The position numbers were made by a program, and so were the translations under genes. A stretch of DNA of 64,000 bases, taken from positions 1-64,000 of the forward strand of contig DBGEOK010000015.1 in NCBI GenBank assembly GCA_048370855.1, in the 5' to 3' direction. This stretch comes from Limiplasma sp048370855 (GTDB lineage: Bacteria > Bacillota > Clostridia > Christensenellales > Aristaeellaceae). The notes below the pieces were generated by a model that made no database searches, was not told where the DNA came from, and saw only the letters and a list, made by a program, of their open reading frames with translations. Position 1 is the first letter of the stretch. Every line of letters begins with the position of its first letter. Positions 42,417 to 50,568 of the stretch are shown here, piece after piece.

Positions 42417-43442
42417 CTATTGGCCGCCTTCCAGGATCGCCCTGGCCGCGCCCTCGTCGGTCACAAGCATAGCGTGCGGCCTGTTTTTCATGACGGCCTC
42501 AATGGCCGCCGCCTTCCGCGCGCCCGCCGCGACGGCGATCAGCGCGCATTTCGGCTTGAGCGCTCCCAGGTCGTGCGCCACGGTGGAGGCGGAATACACA
42601 AGCCTGCCCTCTGAATCAAAATAGCAGCCATAGGCCTCCGCCACCGCGCCCTTTCGCAGCACCTCTTCCTCCACTGAAGCGGGAAGCTGCCGCTTCTGCG
42701 CCATATCGTCCGCGCGCCCGATGCCGTGAAGCACCACGTCGGCGCGTTCCAGCAGGGCGAGCGTCTCGTCGATTTCCCGTAGCTTCCGCATTTCCAAAAG
42801 CGCCTGCTCGTCGAGATGATCCGGCAGATGCATCAGCCGGTGGTGCCCGCCCAGCCGCCTGGCCATTTCACAGGCGACGGTGTTGGCCTGCGTTTCCAGC
42901 GCGCGGCCGATCCCGCCCCTCGCGGGCACAACCATCACGTTCATCGGCGTTCCCTGCGGCACGTGGAAGGCGACCTCGTGGATGGTGGAGCCTCCCGTAA
43001 CGGCCAGCGTAGACCCGCTTTGCAAAAAGCCGCGCAGCCGGCTGCCGGCGCTGCGGCCCACCTCGCTCAGAACATGCTCGTCCTCGTCCGCGTTTCCCGC
43101 GACCACGCATACCTTCGGCACCAAAAGGCGTTTGCCAAGCTCCACCTCCAGCCGTGTAAGGCCGCGCAAATCCCGGCTGAAGAGCCTGGCCATTGGCAGA
43201 ACGTCGGCCGCCTGGGGCGTCAGGCTCATGCCCGCCGCGTCGAGCGATACCAGGCCGTGCTCCTTGAGCAGCGCGGCGACGGTACGCACCTCGCGCTCCG
43301 GAAGGTTCAGCCTCGCGGCCAGCAAGCGCCTGCCTACGGGCTGAAGCGCGCCGATGCGCTCCAAAACCAACGCCCGACGCTCGATCTGCTGCGCCAGATC
43401 CGGCGCCAGCTTCTGCATCAGGCTGAAATAGTCGTCTTGCAT
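42417..43442 (-). CDS. cggR: Central glycolytic regulator CggR (SorC family)
   Basis: This repressor of glycolytic genes senses fructose 1,6-bisphosphate in Bacillus. The 341-aa protein has an N-terminal helix-turn-helix (VGRRLLAARLNLPEREVRTVAALLKEHGLV) and a SorC-type sugar-binding domain (VTGGSTIHEVAFHVP, VVPARGGIGRALETQANTVA, LHGIGRADDMAQKR, YGCYFDSEGRLV). I start at ATG 43442, seven bases after GGGAG. It heads the operon with pgk, tpiA and gpmI, as in Bacillus, and probably represses its own promoter. Confidence 0.9.
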   Translation of the reverse strand: MQDDYFSLMQKLAPDLAQQIERRALVLERIGALQPVGRRLLAARLNLPEREVRTVAALLKEHGLVSLDAAGMSLTPQAADVLPMARLFSRDLRGLTRLEVELGKRLLVPKVCVVAGNADEDEHVLSEVGRSAGSRLRGFLQSGSTLAVTGGSTIHEVAFHVPQGTPMNVMVVPARGGIGRALETQANTVACEMARRLGGHHRLMHLPDHLDEQALLEMRKLREIDETLALLERADVVLHGIGRADDMAQKRQLPASVEEEVLRKGAVAEAYGCYFDSEGRLVYSASTVAHDLGALKPKCALIAVAAGARKAAAIEAVMKNRPHAMLVTDEGAARAILEGGQ

Positions 43443-43459
43443 AGCCACTCTCCCGCATG

Positions 43460-43530
43460 GGGCAAATCGCGTCCCGCATGACCAAATTTATCCCAGGGAT
43501 GATTATACAACAATCCCCTGACGCTGGCAA
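43460..43530 (-). promoter_or_regulatory. cggR operon promoter and CggR-like operator
   Basis: On the minus strand TTGCCA (43525-43530) and TATAAT (43502-43507) are 17 bases apart. Downstream, over 43460-43494, two direct half-repeats follow: GGGAT-N6-GGTC, then 19 bases after its start GGGAC-N6-TGCCC. This resembles the Bacillus CggR operator (GGGAC-N6-TGTCC repeated at 18 bases), so autorepression is likely. Confidence 0.65.
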
Positions 43531-43625
43531 GCCGTTTTGATATTTTATTCACAATTTTCCCTTTGCGGTAAGGGTTCTATCCCTCCCTTTCACGGCATAG
43601 CCTAAAGCACAAGGGGTGGATTACG

Positions 43626-43889
43626 ATGCTTCCCAAGCTGACGGTGATTCTTCTATTTGCCGGATTGATGGCGGCGGTTTTCTTTTTCTGCATGCGCGCG
43701 ACGCCGCGTCGCGGCTACATGCGGGTTATCGAGCGCGTATGCATGGGCGTCATCCTGTGCTACCTGTGCGGCCTCGCGCTGGCTCCGTTCGGCATTCGGC
43801 TGGCGCAAGGCCCGGTTTCGGCGGCTTCCGCCGGGTATTTCGGCCTGCCCGGCGTGGCGCTCGGCGTCATCTCCGGGCTTTGGCCGTAA
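43626..43889 (+). CDS. bofA: Pro-sigma-K processing inhibitor BofA-like protein
   Basis: BofA holds the SpoIVFB protease inactive in the outer forespore membrane until sigma-K activation. The 87-aa protein has two hydrophobic segments (LTVILLFAGLMAAVFFFCM; VCMGVILCYLCGLALAPFGI) and the BofA C-terminal signature: GPVSAASAGYFGLPGVALGVI (Gly-Pro/Asn, then GLPG). AAGGGG lies 8 nt before the ATG. It stands alone, divergent from cggR and abutting the thiI stop. Confidence 0.8.
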   Translation: MLPKLTVILLFAGLMAAVFFFCMRATPRRGYMRVIERVCMGVILCYLCGLALAPFGIRLAQGPVSAASAGYFGLPGVALGVISGLWP

Positions 43890-45035
43890 TTACAGCTCAA
43901 ACACCTCGGTGTTCTTGAGCGCCTCGGCCACCAGCGCCTCCGTATCCAGTCTGGCCTCCCCCTCCAGGATGATTTCCATTTTGGGCCTTGTGGCGGGATG
44001 GCGGGGCGTAAACACCGTACAGCAATCCTCATAAGGCAAAGAGGATGTTTCATACGTGCCGATCTTTTCCGCGATCGCAATAATTTCCTGCTTATCAAAC
44101 CCGATCAGCGGCCTGAAAACGGGGATTTCCGCCACGGCGTCGGTACAGCTAAGGGCCTGCATGGTCTGGCTCGCCACCTGGCCGATGCTTTCGCCCGTGA
44201 CAAGCGCCTGCGCGCGCTCCTGATACGCGACGGCATTGGCAATGCGCATCATATAGCGCCGCATAATGATGGTGGTATAATCCTCATGGCATTTTTCGTG
44301 GATCTGCATCTGGATGTCGGTAAACGGCGCCACATGCACGCGGATTCCGCACAGGCTCTCGCTCAGGATACGCGCGAGGTCAAGCACCTTTTCCTTGGCG
44401 CGTTCGCTGGTATAGGGAAAGGAATGGAAGTGAACCGCGCTTACGGCGACCCCGCGCTTGGCGATCATCCATCCCGCGACCGGGCTGTCGATGCCGCCGG
44501 ACAGCAGCAGCGTGGCGCGACCGTTCGTTCCCACCGGCATGCCTCCCACCGCTGGTACCGCCTGGGTATACAAATACGCCTTTTCCCGGATTTCCACCGA
44601 TAGCACGACATCCGGGTGATGCACGTCCACGCGCAGGCCCGGGAGGCGGGCGAGCAGGTATTCCCCCATTTCTACATTCATGGTAGGCGAATCCTTGGGA
44701 TATCGCTTATCGCTGCGCCGCGCGTTCACCTTGAAGGAGCCCCGGCAGTCGCGGAGCAGCTCGGCGGCCTGGGCGCAGACAGCCTCAAAGCTCTCCTTTT
44801 CCATCTCAACGGCGCGGCAAACGCTGTGTACGCCGAATACCTTTGCCACCCGCCTAAGCGCTTCCTCCATATCGGAAGCGTCGCTTACGTATACGCGGCT
44901 GTCGCTGAGCCACACATGGCCGCCAACCTCCCGAACCGCCGCGCGCACGCGCTCCACCAGCATCCTCAAAAAATTCGGGCGGTTCAGCCCCTTTAAAAAA
45001 ATCTCCCCAAAACGAACCAGCAAAACCTCACGCAA
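43890..45035 (-). CDS. thiI: tRNA 4-thiouridine synthetase ThiI
   Basis: It makes 4-thiouridine at tRNA position 8 and may supply sulfur for thiamine. The 381-aa protein has an N-terminal ferredoxin-like/THUMP domain (about 1-165) and a PP-loop ATPase (LLSGGIDSPVAGWMIAKRG). It lacks the C-terminal rhodanese domain, as in many Firmicutes, where a dedicated cysteine desulfurase is used instead. The TTG start at 45035 has TAAGGAGG 9 nt upstream. The desulfurase gene directly upstream fits this. Confidence 0.94.
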   Translation of the reverse strand: MREVLLVRFGEIFLKGLNRPNFLRMLVERVRAAVREVGGHVWLSDSRVYVSDASDMEEALRRVAKVFGVHSVCRAVEMEKESFEAVCAQAAELLRDCRGSFKVNARRSDKRYPKDSPTMNVEMGEYLLARLPGLRVDVHHPDVVLSVEIREKAYLYTQAVPAVGGMPVGTNGRATLLLSGGIDSPVAGWMIAKRGVAVSAVHFHSFPYTSERAKEKVLDLARILSESLCGIRVHVAPFTDIQMQIHEKCHEDYTTIIMRRYMMRIANAVAYQERAQALVTGESIGQVASQTMQALSCTDAVAEIPVFRPLIGFDKQEIIAIAEKIGTYETSSLPYEDCCTVFTPRHPATRPKMEIILEGEARLDTEALVAEALKNTEVFEL

Positions 45036-45076
45036 GCCGCTTGCCCTCCTTATGGCCGCCCCGGCGGCCCCTGTGC

Positions 45077-46231
45077 TCACCTGCGCGAAAATCTCCGCAG
45101 CGTGGTCACCTTCTCGATGATTTTTTCTGCCGTGTAGCGTATTTCCTCCCGGGTATTTTCAGGGCAGAGGCTAATGCGAATCGCCCCGTCCATCACCCCG
45201 GGGGGCTGGCGCATGGCGGCGAGCACCTCGGAACGCCTTCCCTTTTTGGACGAGCACGCGGAGCCCGTGCCCACGCAGATCCCGTCCGCCTCCAGGGCGT
45301 GCACAAGCGTCTCCGCCCGCACGGGCGGAAAGGCCAGGCTGACGATATGCCCTGCGCTCATGGGATCGTCCGGGGGCAAGCCGATCACGACCGTCTCCGG
45401 CAGTCCGGCCTTTAGCAGCGCCGCCAGCTCCCGCTTTTGCTCCCGCATGCGCTCGTAGGCATCCGGCGGATAGGTCTCTATCGCGGCCCGCAGGCCGGCG
45501 ATTCCCGGCGTGTTTTCCGTTCCGCTTCTCAGCCCCCGCTGCTGTCCGCCGCCCATCATCTGCGCGCGAAGGCGCGCCCCGTCCGCGAGCACAAGCGCCC
45601 CAATTCCCTTGGGGCCGTTGATTTTGTGTCCGCTGATCGCATAGGACTGAATCTTCAGCGCCCGGAAGGAAACAGGCAGGCGCAGATAGCCCTGAACCCC
45701 GTCCACATGGACGGGCGCTTGCGGGGCAAGGCGGTCCCTCAGGTCGCAGACCTCTTTGAGCGGCATGATGACGCCCGTTTCGTTGCAAACCTGCATGACG
45801 CAAATCAGCCGCGTCCTTTCACCGAGCATGCCTTCCAGCGCCGCAAGGTCTACCGAGCCGTTTTGGCAAAGCGGCGCCTCACGCGCCGTATGGCCGAAAC
45901 GGGCGGCGGCCTCCAGGCAGGCGTTTTTGACCGCCGGGTGTTCCGCCGCCGTGTAAAGCACGTCGCCCGGCTCGCGCTGTGCCTGTAAAAGGCCGAATAT
46001 GGCAAGATTATCGCTTTCGGTTCCTCCGGAGGTAAAAAGGACGTTCCGCTCGTTGGCCTGAAGGCTCCGCGCCACCGCCGCGCGCGCCTCCGCCAGCCCC
46101 TTCTCCGCGCGAAGGGCGGGCGCGTACAGCGCCGACGGATTATAAAAGCAGTCCCGCATGGCGGCCGTCACCGCCTCCACCACCTGATTTCCCGGCCTTG
46201 TGGTGGCGCTGTTATCCAGATAGACCCGCAT
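45077..46231 (-). CDS. Cysteine desulfurase (NifZ/IscS family)
   Basis: This PLP enzyme takes sulfur from cysteine and passes it as persulfide, probably to ThiI. The 384-aa protein has YLDNSATTRP, TSGGTESDN, HVDGVQGYLRLPV, the PLP lysine in SGHKINGPKG and the active cysteine in GTGSACSSKKGRRSE. It is 41 bases before thiI in the same operon, the nifZ-thiI layout of Bacillus. A general IscS role is possible but there are no iscU or iscR neighbours. Confidence 0.93.
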   Translation of the reverse strand: MRVYLDNSATTRPGNQVVEAVTAAMRDCFYNPSALYAPALRAEKGLAEARAAVARSLQANERNVLFTSGGTESDNLAIFGLLQAQREPGDVLYTAAEHPAVKNACLEAAARFGHTAREAPLCQNGSVDLAALEGMLGERTRLICVMQVCNETGVIMPLKEVCDLRDRLAPQAPVHVDGVQGYLRLPVSFRALKIQSYAISGHKINGPKGIGALVLADGARLRAQMMGGGQQRGLRSGTENTPGIAGLRAAIETYPPDAYERMREQKRELAALLKAGLPETVVIGLPPDDPMSAGHIVSLAFPPVRAETLVHALEADGICVGTGSACSSKKGRRSEVLAAMRQPPGVMDGAIRISLCPENTREEIRYTAEKIIEKVTTLRRFSRR

Positions 46232-46238
46232 TGCCGCC

Positions 46239-46769
46239 CTACTCCCGGTATGCGCCGCGCGGCAGGTATTTTTGAATCATATCCACGAGCTCGTCGGACG
46301 GCTCCAGCACAATCATGTTCTTATTGCTTTCCTTTTGGTAGTAAAAGTAATACAGCTTCGCATCCCGGTTCAGGAACCAATTCATCCGCTTCAGCCCGGG
46401 CATATTGATCAGCTTGCGAAATTCGTTGGAATCCACGGGCCCGAAGGCTTCCACGTTCTTCACGCGCATGGTGCCCAGGCTCTTGCGCTTTTGGTTGTTG
46501 TACACCTGAGCAAAATCAAGCTCTCCGTTGGTGAAGGTGTACTCGTATTCCGTGCGCAGGCGGTCTTTGCGAAGGTACAGCAGCACCGCTAGGCCGATCA
46601 TCAGCAGCGTCGTCACAAGCCCGTAAACTGTAAAGCTGCTGAACAGCATCGGCAGCGTAAGCATGCCCAGCAGCGCCGCCAGCACCATGACGACGTTGGA
46701 AAGCATGTACAGCGCCTCCTGCAGACCCCGGCGGCGGCGCACCACCACCTCTTCCATAAAGTGATCCAT
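46239..46769 (-). CDS. DUF6106-like membrane protein
   Basis: The 176-aa protein has two membrane segments (LYMLSNVVMVLAALLGMLTL and FTVYGLVTTLLMIGLAVLLYL) followed by a soluble domain: TEYEYTFTNGELDFAQVYNNQKRKSLG and LYYFYYQKESNKNMIVLEP. This matches a clostridial family I recall as DUF6106. GGAGG lies 8 nt before the ATG. It is 8 bases before the cysteine desulfurase. The function is unknown. Confidence 0.65.
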   Translation of the reverse strand: MDHFMEEVVVRRRRGLQEALYMLSNVVMVLAALLGMLTLPMLFSSFTVYGLVTTLLMIGLAVLLYLRKDRLRTEYEYTFTNGELDFAQVYNNQKRKSLGTMRVKNVEAFGPVDSNEFRKLINMPGLKRMNWFLNRDAKLYYFYYQKESNKNMIVLEPSDELVDMIQKYLPRGAYRE

Positions 46770-46784
46770 TTGTTTTTCCTCCCC

Positions 46785-47240
46785 TTACAGCCGATTTGCT
46801 AAAATCAGTACGTAAATTCCCGCCACCACGAGCCCGACCAGCGCTCCGCCGGCCACCTCGACAGGCTTGTGCCCCACAAGCTCCTTGAGCTCAGCGTCGG
46901 AAATCTGCTTGCCGTTGATGAGCACGTCCTTCAAAATCTGGTTGATAACGGTAGCCTGGCGCCCTGTTTCACGCCTGACGCCCGCGGCGTCGTACATGAC
47001 GATGCATGCCACCACGACGGCCATCGCAAATTCAGGCGTATCAAACCCGCGGGTCGCTCCCACCATCACCGCGGCGGTCACCACCATCGCGGAATGCGAG
47101 CTCGGCATCCCTCCGGACCCATGGAAGCGGCGAAAGTCCCACTCGCGCTCCACCAGATAATGAATCGGTATTTTCAGCCCCTGCGCCACAAACCAGCCGA
47201 TCAGCGCCGCAAACAGCACATGGTTCTGGAACACCTCCAC
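46785..47240 (-). CDS. Divergent PAP2-family membrane protein
   Basis: The roughly 151-aa protein has GSGGMPSSHSAMVVTAAVMVGATRG and MYDAAGVRRETGRQATVIN, the signature of the divergent PAP2 (DUF212, YuiD-like) family; PAP2 enzymes dephosphorylate lipid phosphates. I start at GTG 47240 because the N-terminus VEVFQNHVLFAALIGWFVAQ then lines up with Bacillus YuiD, and GGGAG lies 11 nt upstream; an in-frame GTG at 47273 has no site. It follows ispA, so a role with prenyl phosphates is tempting but unproven. Confidence 0.85.
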   Translation of the reverse strand: MEVFQNHVLFAALIGWFVAQGLKIPIHYLVEREWDFRRFHGSGGMPSSHSAMVVTAAVMVGATRGFDTPEFAMAVVVACIVMYDAAGVRRETGRQATVINQILKDVLINGKQISDAELKELVGHKPVEVAGGALVGLVVAGIYVLILANRL

Positions 47241-47302
47241 AATGGAATGCACTCCCGCTCTCTTCCCTTCCACACTCGCGCGTTTTTTTCATGATACATC
47301 AT

Positions 47303-48223
47303 TTATACCGTGCGCACAAGCGTTTGTTCGGCAAGGCCGCGCAAAAATTCCGCCCGGTCGCCGAAGCACTCGAGGGCGTCCACCGCCCGCCCGACCGACC
47401 CGCGCGCGTCCAGGCGGGCCCGTTCCACGCCGAAAGCCGCCGGCCAGGTCTGTTTGCCGCGCTGCTCGTCCATCCCGGTCTGCTTGCCCAGCGTCTCCGC
47501 GTCGCCTTCCAAATCCAGCAGGTCGTCCACGATTTGGAACGCCAGCCCAATCCCCTGCCCAAAAGCCCTGCCGGCTTCCACCTGCTCGTCCGTCGCGCCG
47601 GCAAGCATCAGCCCGGCCGTCACGGGCGCGGTCATAAGATCGGCCGTTTTATGCAGGTGGATATAGCGCACGCTTTCGGGCGTCGCGGCCCGCCCCTCAA
47701 GCTTCACATCCAGCGTCTGCCCCGCGATCATGCCGCGCACGCCGGCCCGGAGCGCAATTTCGCGGGCGGCCTGAAGCGCCCGCGCGGGCTGCTCTTGGGC
47801 AAAGTGGGAGGAAAGCATGGTCTCATACGCCAAATTCAGCAAACCGTCGCCGGCCAAAATCGCCATGTTTTCGCCGAATACCCTGTGGTTGGTCGGCTTG
47901 CCGCGCCTGAGCGCGTCGTTATCCAGCGCCGGAAGGTCGTCGTGGATCAGCGAATACGCATGGATCATTTCCAGCGCGCACGCGAAGGGAAGCACGGCCT
48001 CCCAATCCTCGCGCAAAAGCCGGTACGCCGCCAGCAGCAGCACGGGCCGGATGCGCTTGCCCGGCAAAAGCAGGCTGTATCGCATGGCGCTGCGCAAGGG
48101 CTGCGGCACCACGCCCTCTCCGGGCGGCGGCGCGTCCGGCTCCGTCACGGGCCGCTCCCCGGCCTGGGAAAGCAGGCCGTACCCCTTCAGCCAGCTTTCC
48201 ACCGCGTCACGATATTCGTTCAT
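47303..48223 (-). CDS. ispA: Polyprenyl synthetase (farnesyl diphosphate synthase)
   Basis: It condenses IPP with DMAPP/GPP to farnesyl diphosphate. The 306-aa protein has the first Asp-rich motif LIHDDLPALDNDALRRGKPT and the second QIVDDLLDLEGDAETLGKQTG. The length is typical. Its start overlaps the xseB stop (ATGA). The xseA-xseB-ispA order is conserved in Firmicutes, but dxs, which normally follows, is absent. Confidence 0.94.
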   Translation of the reverse strand: MNEYRDAVESWLKGYGLLSQAGERPVTEPDAPPPGEGVVPQPLRSAMRYSLLLPGKRIRPVLLLAAYRLLREDWEAVLPFACALEMIHAYSLIHDDLPALDNDALRRGKPTNHRVFGENMAILAGDGLLNLAYETMLSSHFAQEQPARALQAAREIALRAGVRGMIAGQTLDVKLEGRAATPESVRYIHLHKTADLMTAPVTAGLMLAGATDEQVEAGRAFGQGIGLAFQIVDDLLDLEGDAETLGKQTGMDEQRGKQTWPAAFGVERARLDARGSVGRAVDALECFGDRAEFLRGLAEQTLVRTV

Positions 48224-48501
48224 GCCCCGCCCTCCGTATCCTCCAGGAAGCTTGGCTGCTCCGCCGCGCAGGATTCCTCCGCGACGGGCTCGCCGTCCCT
48301 TCCCTCGCGGATTTCCAGCATGCGCGCCTTGGCCGCTTCCAGCTTTTTCATCAGCTCGGAAGAAAGCTTCATGGCTTCCTCATACTTTTCGACCAACTGC
48401 TCCAAGGGCAGTTCGCTTCGTTCCATGTCTTGGGCGAGCGCCTCCAGCCGGCCCAGCCCTTCCTCAAAGCTTAACCCCTTTTTCACGGCTTTCGCTGCCA
48501 A
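48220..48501 (-). CDS. xseB: Exodeoxyribonuclease VII small subunit
   Basis: It pairs with XseA to degrade single-stranded DNA. The 93-aa product has the XseB core LSFEEGLGRLEALAQDMERSELPLEQLVEKYEEAMKLS and a poorly conserved tail. The TTG start at 48501 lies inside the end of xseA, after AAGGGGG, giving a 19-base overlap. It is coupled to ispA at its 3' end. Confidence 0.93.
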   Translation of the reverse strand: MAAKAVKKGLSFEEGLGRLEALAQDMERSELPLEQLVEKYEEAMKLSSELMKKLEAAKARMLEIREGRDGEPVAEESCAAEQPSFLEDTEGGA

Positions 48502-49709
48502 AGCGCTTCCCCCTTCTCAATTCCCGTCGCCGAGGCGGCAATCGCGCCGTCCGAGAGCGTCAAACAAAGCATATCCCCGGCGCGTACCATATCGACGCTC
48601 CGAACGGCCTTTCCGCCCAGGGTGACGACGGCATAGCCCCGGCTCAGCGTCTCCGCCGGCCCCGTGGTTCGCAGCCTGAGGACTGCCGCCTCCAGCGCGC
48701 GTTCCTTGGCCGCGAGCCTCGCCTCCGCCAGCGCGCCCACCCGGTCCGCCGCCCCCCGGACAGCGGAAAGCATGCGCTCTTCCCGCTGCGCGGGCGAATG
48801 CTCCATAAGCCTTTTCTGCGCCTCCGCAAGCTGAAGCCGCTTGCGGTTCGCCGCGTCTTCAAAGGCGCGGCTTGCCTGATCCCGCAACTGCCGGACGCTT
48901 CCGCGCAGCGCTTCCAGCTCCGGCACGGCTATCTCGGCCGCGGCTGACGGAGTGGGCGCGCGGACATCCGCCACAAAATCGGCGATGGTGAAATCCGTCT
49001 CATGCCCCACGGCGCTGACCACCGGCGTGCGGCATTCCACGACGGCACGCGCCACCGCCTCCTCGTTGAAGGCCCAAAGATCCTCCATGCTGCCGCCGCC
49101 CCGCCCCATAATGATAACCTCCGCCTGGGGATAAGCGTCCAGCAGCCGGAGGGCCTTCACAATCCCCGCCGCAGCGCCCTCGCCCTGCACCTGAACGGGG
49201 CAGAGAAAAAGCGGCATGCCGGGGAAACGCCTCCAGGCCACGCGCGCAATATCATGCACCACAGCGCCCGTACGGCTCGTAATGATACCGACGCCACGCG
49301 GCAGAAGGGGAAGCGGCTTTTTGAGCGAAGCGTCAAAAAGCCCTTCAGAGGCAAGCCGTTCCTTCAGCGCCTCAAAGCGCAGGTACAGCTCTCCCAGCCC
49401 GTCGGGTTCCATCGCGTCGGCATAAAACTGATAGGAACCCGTCTTGGCATACAGGCTCACGCTGCCATACAGCCGCACCCGCCGGCCGTTTTGCGGGGCA
49501 AACCGCACGCCGGCAGCCGCCTGGCGGAACATCACGCAGCCGATGGCCGCGCCTTCGTCCTTCAGGGTAAAATACCAATGGCCGGAGGTATGCCGCTTGA
49601 GGTTGCTGATCTCCCCCACCAGGCAAAGCCCCCGCAGCATGGGATCGGCGGCCAGCGACTTGCGCACGTACTCGTTAAGCTGGGATACCGAGAGCGTCAG
49701 GCCCCTCAC
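48483..49709 (-). CDS. xseA: Exodeoxyribonuclease VII large subunit
   Basis: This is the catalytic subunit. The 408-aa protein has an N-terminal OB domain (LSVSQLNEYVRKSL...CLVGEISNLKRHTSGHWYFTLKDEGAAI), the catalytic region GVGIITSRTGAVVHDI and EVIIMGRGGGSMEDLWAFNEEAVARAV, then a coiled-coil region (about 280-350). The GTG start overlaps the folD stop (GTGA). It is of typical length. Confidence 0.95.
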   Translation of the reverse strand: MRGLTLSVSQLNEYVRKSLAADPMLRGLCLVGEISNLKRHTSGHWYFTLKDEGAAIGCVMFRQAAAGVRFAPQNGRRVRLYGSVSLYAKTGSYQFYADAMEPDGLGELYLRFEALKERLASEGLFDASLKKPLPLLPRGVGIITSRTGAVVHDIARVAWRRFPGMPLFLCPVQVQGEGAAAGIVKALRLLDAYPQAEVIIMGRGGGSMEDLWAFNEEAVARAVVECRTPVVSAVGHETDFTIADFVADVRAPTPSAAAEIAVPELEALRGSVRQLRDQASRAFEDAANRKRLQLAEAQKRLMEHSPAQREERMLSAVRGAADRVGALAEARLAAKERALEAAVLRLRTTGPAETLSRGYAVVTLGGKAVRSVDMVRAGDMLCLTLSDGAIAASATGIEKGEALWQRKP

Positions 49710-50554
49710 AGCGCGACCGCCGCCTTTTCCGCGGCGGAAACGGTGTTGTCCATGAGCATGGCGATGGTCATTTTGCCCACGCCGCCCGGCACAGGCGTAA
49801 TCCAGGACGCCTTGGGCGCGACGCTTTCAAAATCCACATCTCCGCAAAGCTTTCCATCCACCCGGTTGATCCCCACGTCCACAACCACCGCGCCTTCCTT
49901 GACCATATCGCCGGTGATGAAGCGCGGCTTGCCGATTGCCGCAATCAGAATATCCGCGCGCCGCGTATGCTCGCCCAGGTTTACCGTGCGGCTATGGCAG
50001 ACCGTAACGGTCGCGTTTTCTCTCAGCAGCAGCAACGCCATGGGCTTGCCCACGATGTTGCTGCGGCCCACCACCACAGCCTCCTTGCCCTCCAGGGAAA
50101 TACCGGCGCGCTTGAGCATATACAGCGCGCCCTTGGGCGTGCACGCCACCACGCAGTTAAGCCCGCGGGACAACCGCCCCGCGTTCACGTCGTGAAAGCC
50201 GTCCACATCCTTCTCAGGCAAAATCAGCGACAGCGCCTGGTCCGCGTCCAGATGGGAAGGCAACGGAAGCTGGACGAGAATACCGTTCACAGCCGGGTCC
50301 GCGTCCGCCTCTAAAATGGCGGCCTCCAGCTCCTCCTGCGTGACGGTTGCCGGCATCCTCCACGTTTTGGACGCGATGCCAAGGCGCGCGCACGCCTTTT
50401 CCTTGTTGCCCACATAGGTCTGGCTGGCAGGGTCCTCCCCGACCAGGATCACGGTAAGCCCCGGCACGCATCCTCTTGCCCTGAGCGCGTCCACCCGCGC
50501 CTTCAGCGCATCCTCCAGCTCCGCCGCCATTGCTTTTCCATCCAGCAGTTGCAT
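49706..50554 (-). CDS. folD: Bifunctional methylene-THF dehydrogenase/cyclohydrolase
   Basis: FolD interconverts methylene-, methenyl- and 10-formyl-tetrahydrofolate with NADP. The 282-aa protein has the catalytic region TYVGNKEKACARLGI, GILVQLPLPSHLD, VVVGRSNIVGKPMALLLL and the C-terminal TPVPGGVGKMTIAMLM. The ATG at 50554 has AAAGGAGG upstream; a longer reading lacks a site. It sits between a Kae1-like gene and xseA. Confidence 0.96.
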   Translation of the reverse strand: MQLLDGKAMAAELEDALKARVDALRARGCVPGLTVILVGEDPASQTYVGNKEKACARLGIASKTWRMPATVTQEELEAAILEADADPAVNGILVQLPLPSHLDADQALSLILPEKDVDGFHDVNAGRLSRGLNCVVACTPKGALYMLKRAGISLEGKEAVVVGRSNIVGKPMALLLLRENATVTVCHSRTVNLGEHTRRADILIAAIGKPRFITGDMVKEGAVVVDVGINRVDGKLCGDVDFESVAPKASWITPVPGGVGKMTIAMLMDNTVSAAEKAAVAL

Positions 50555-50568
50555 CGCGCCTTCCTCCT

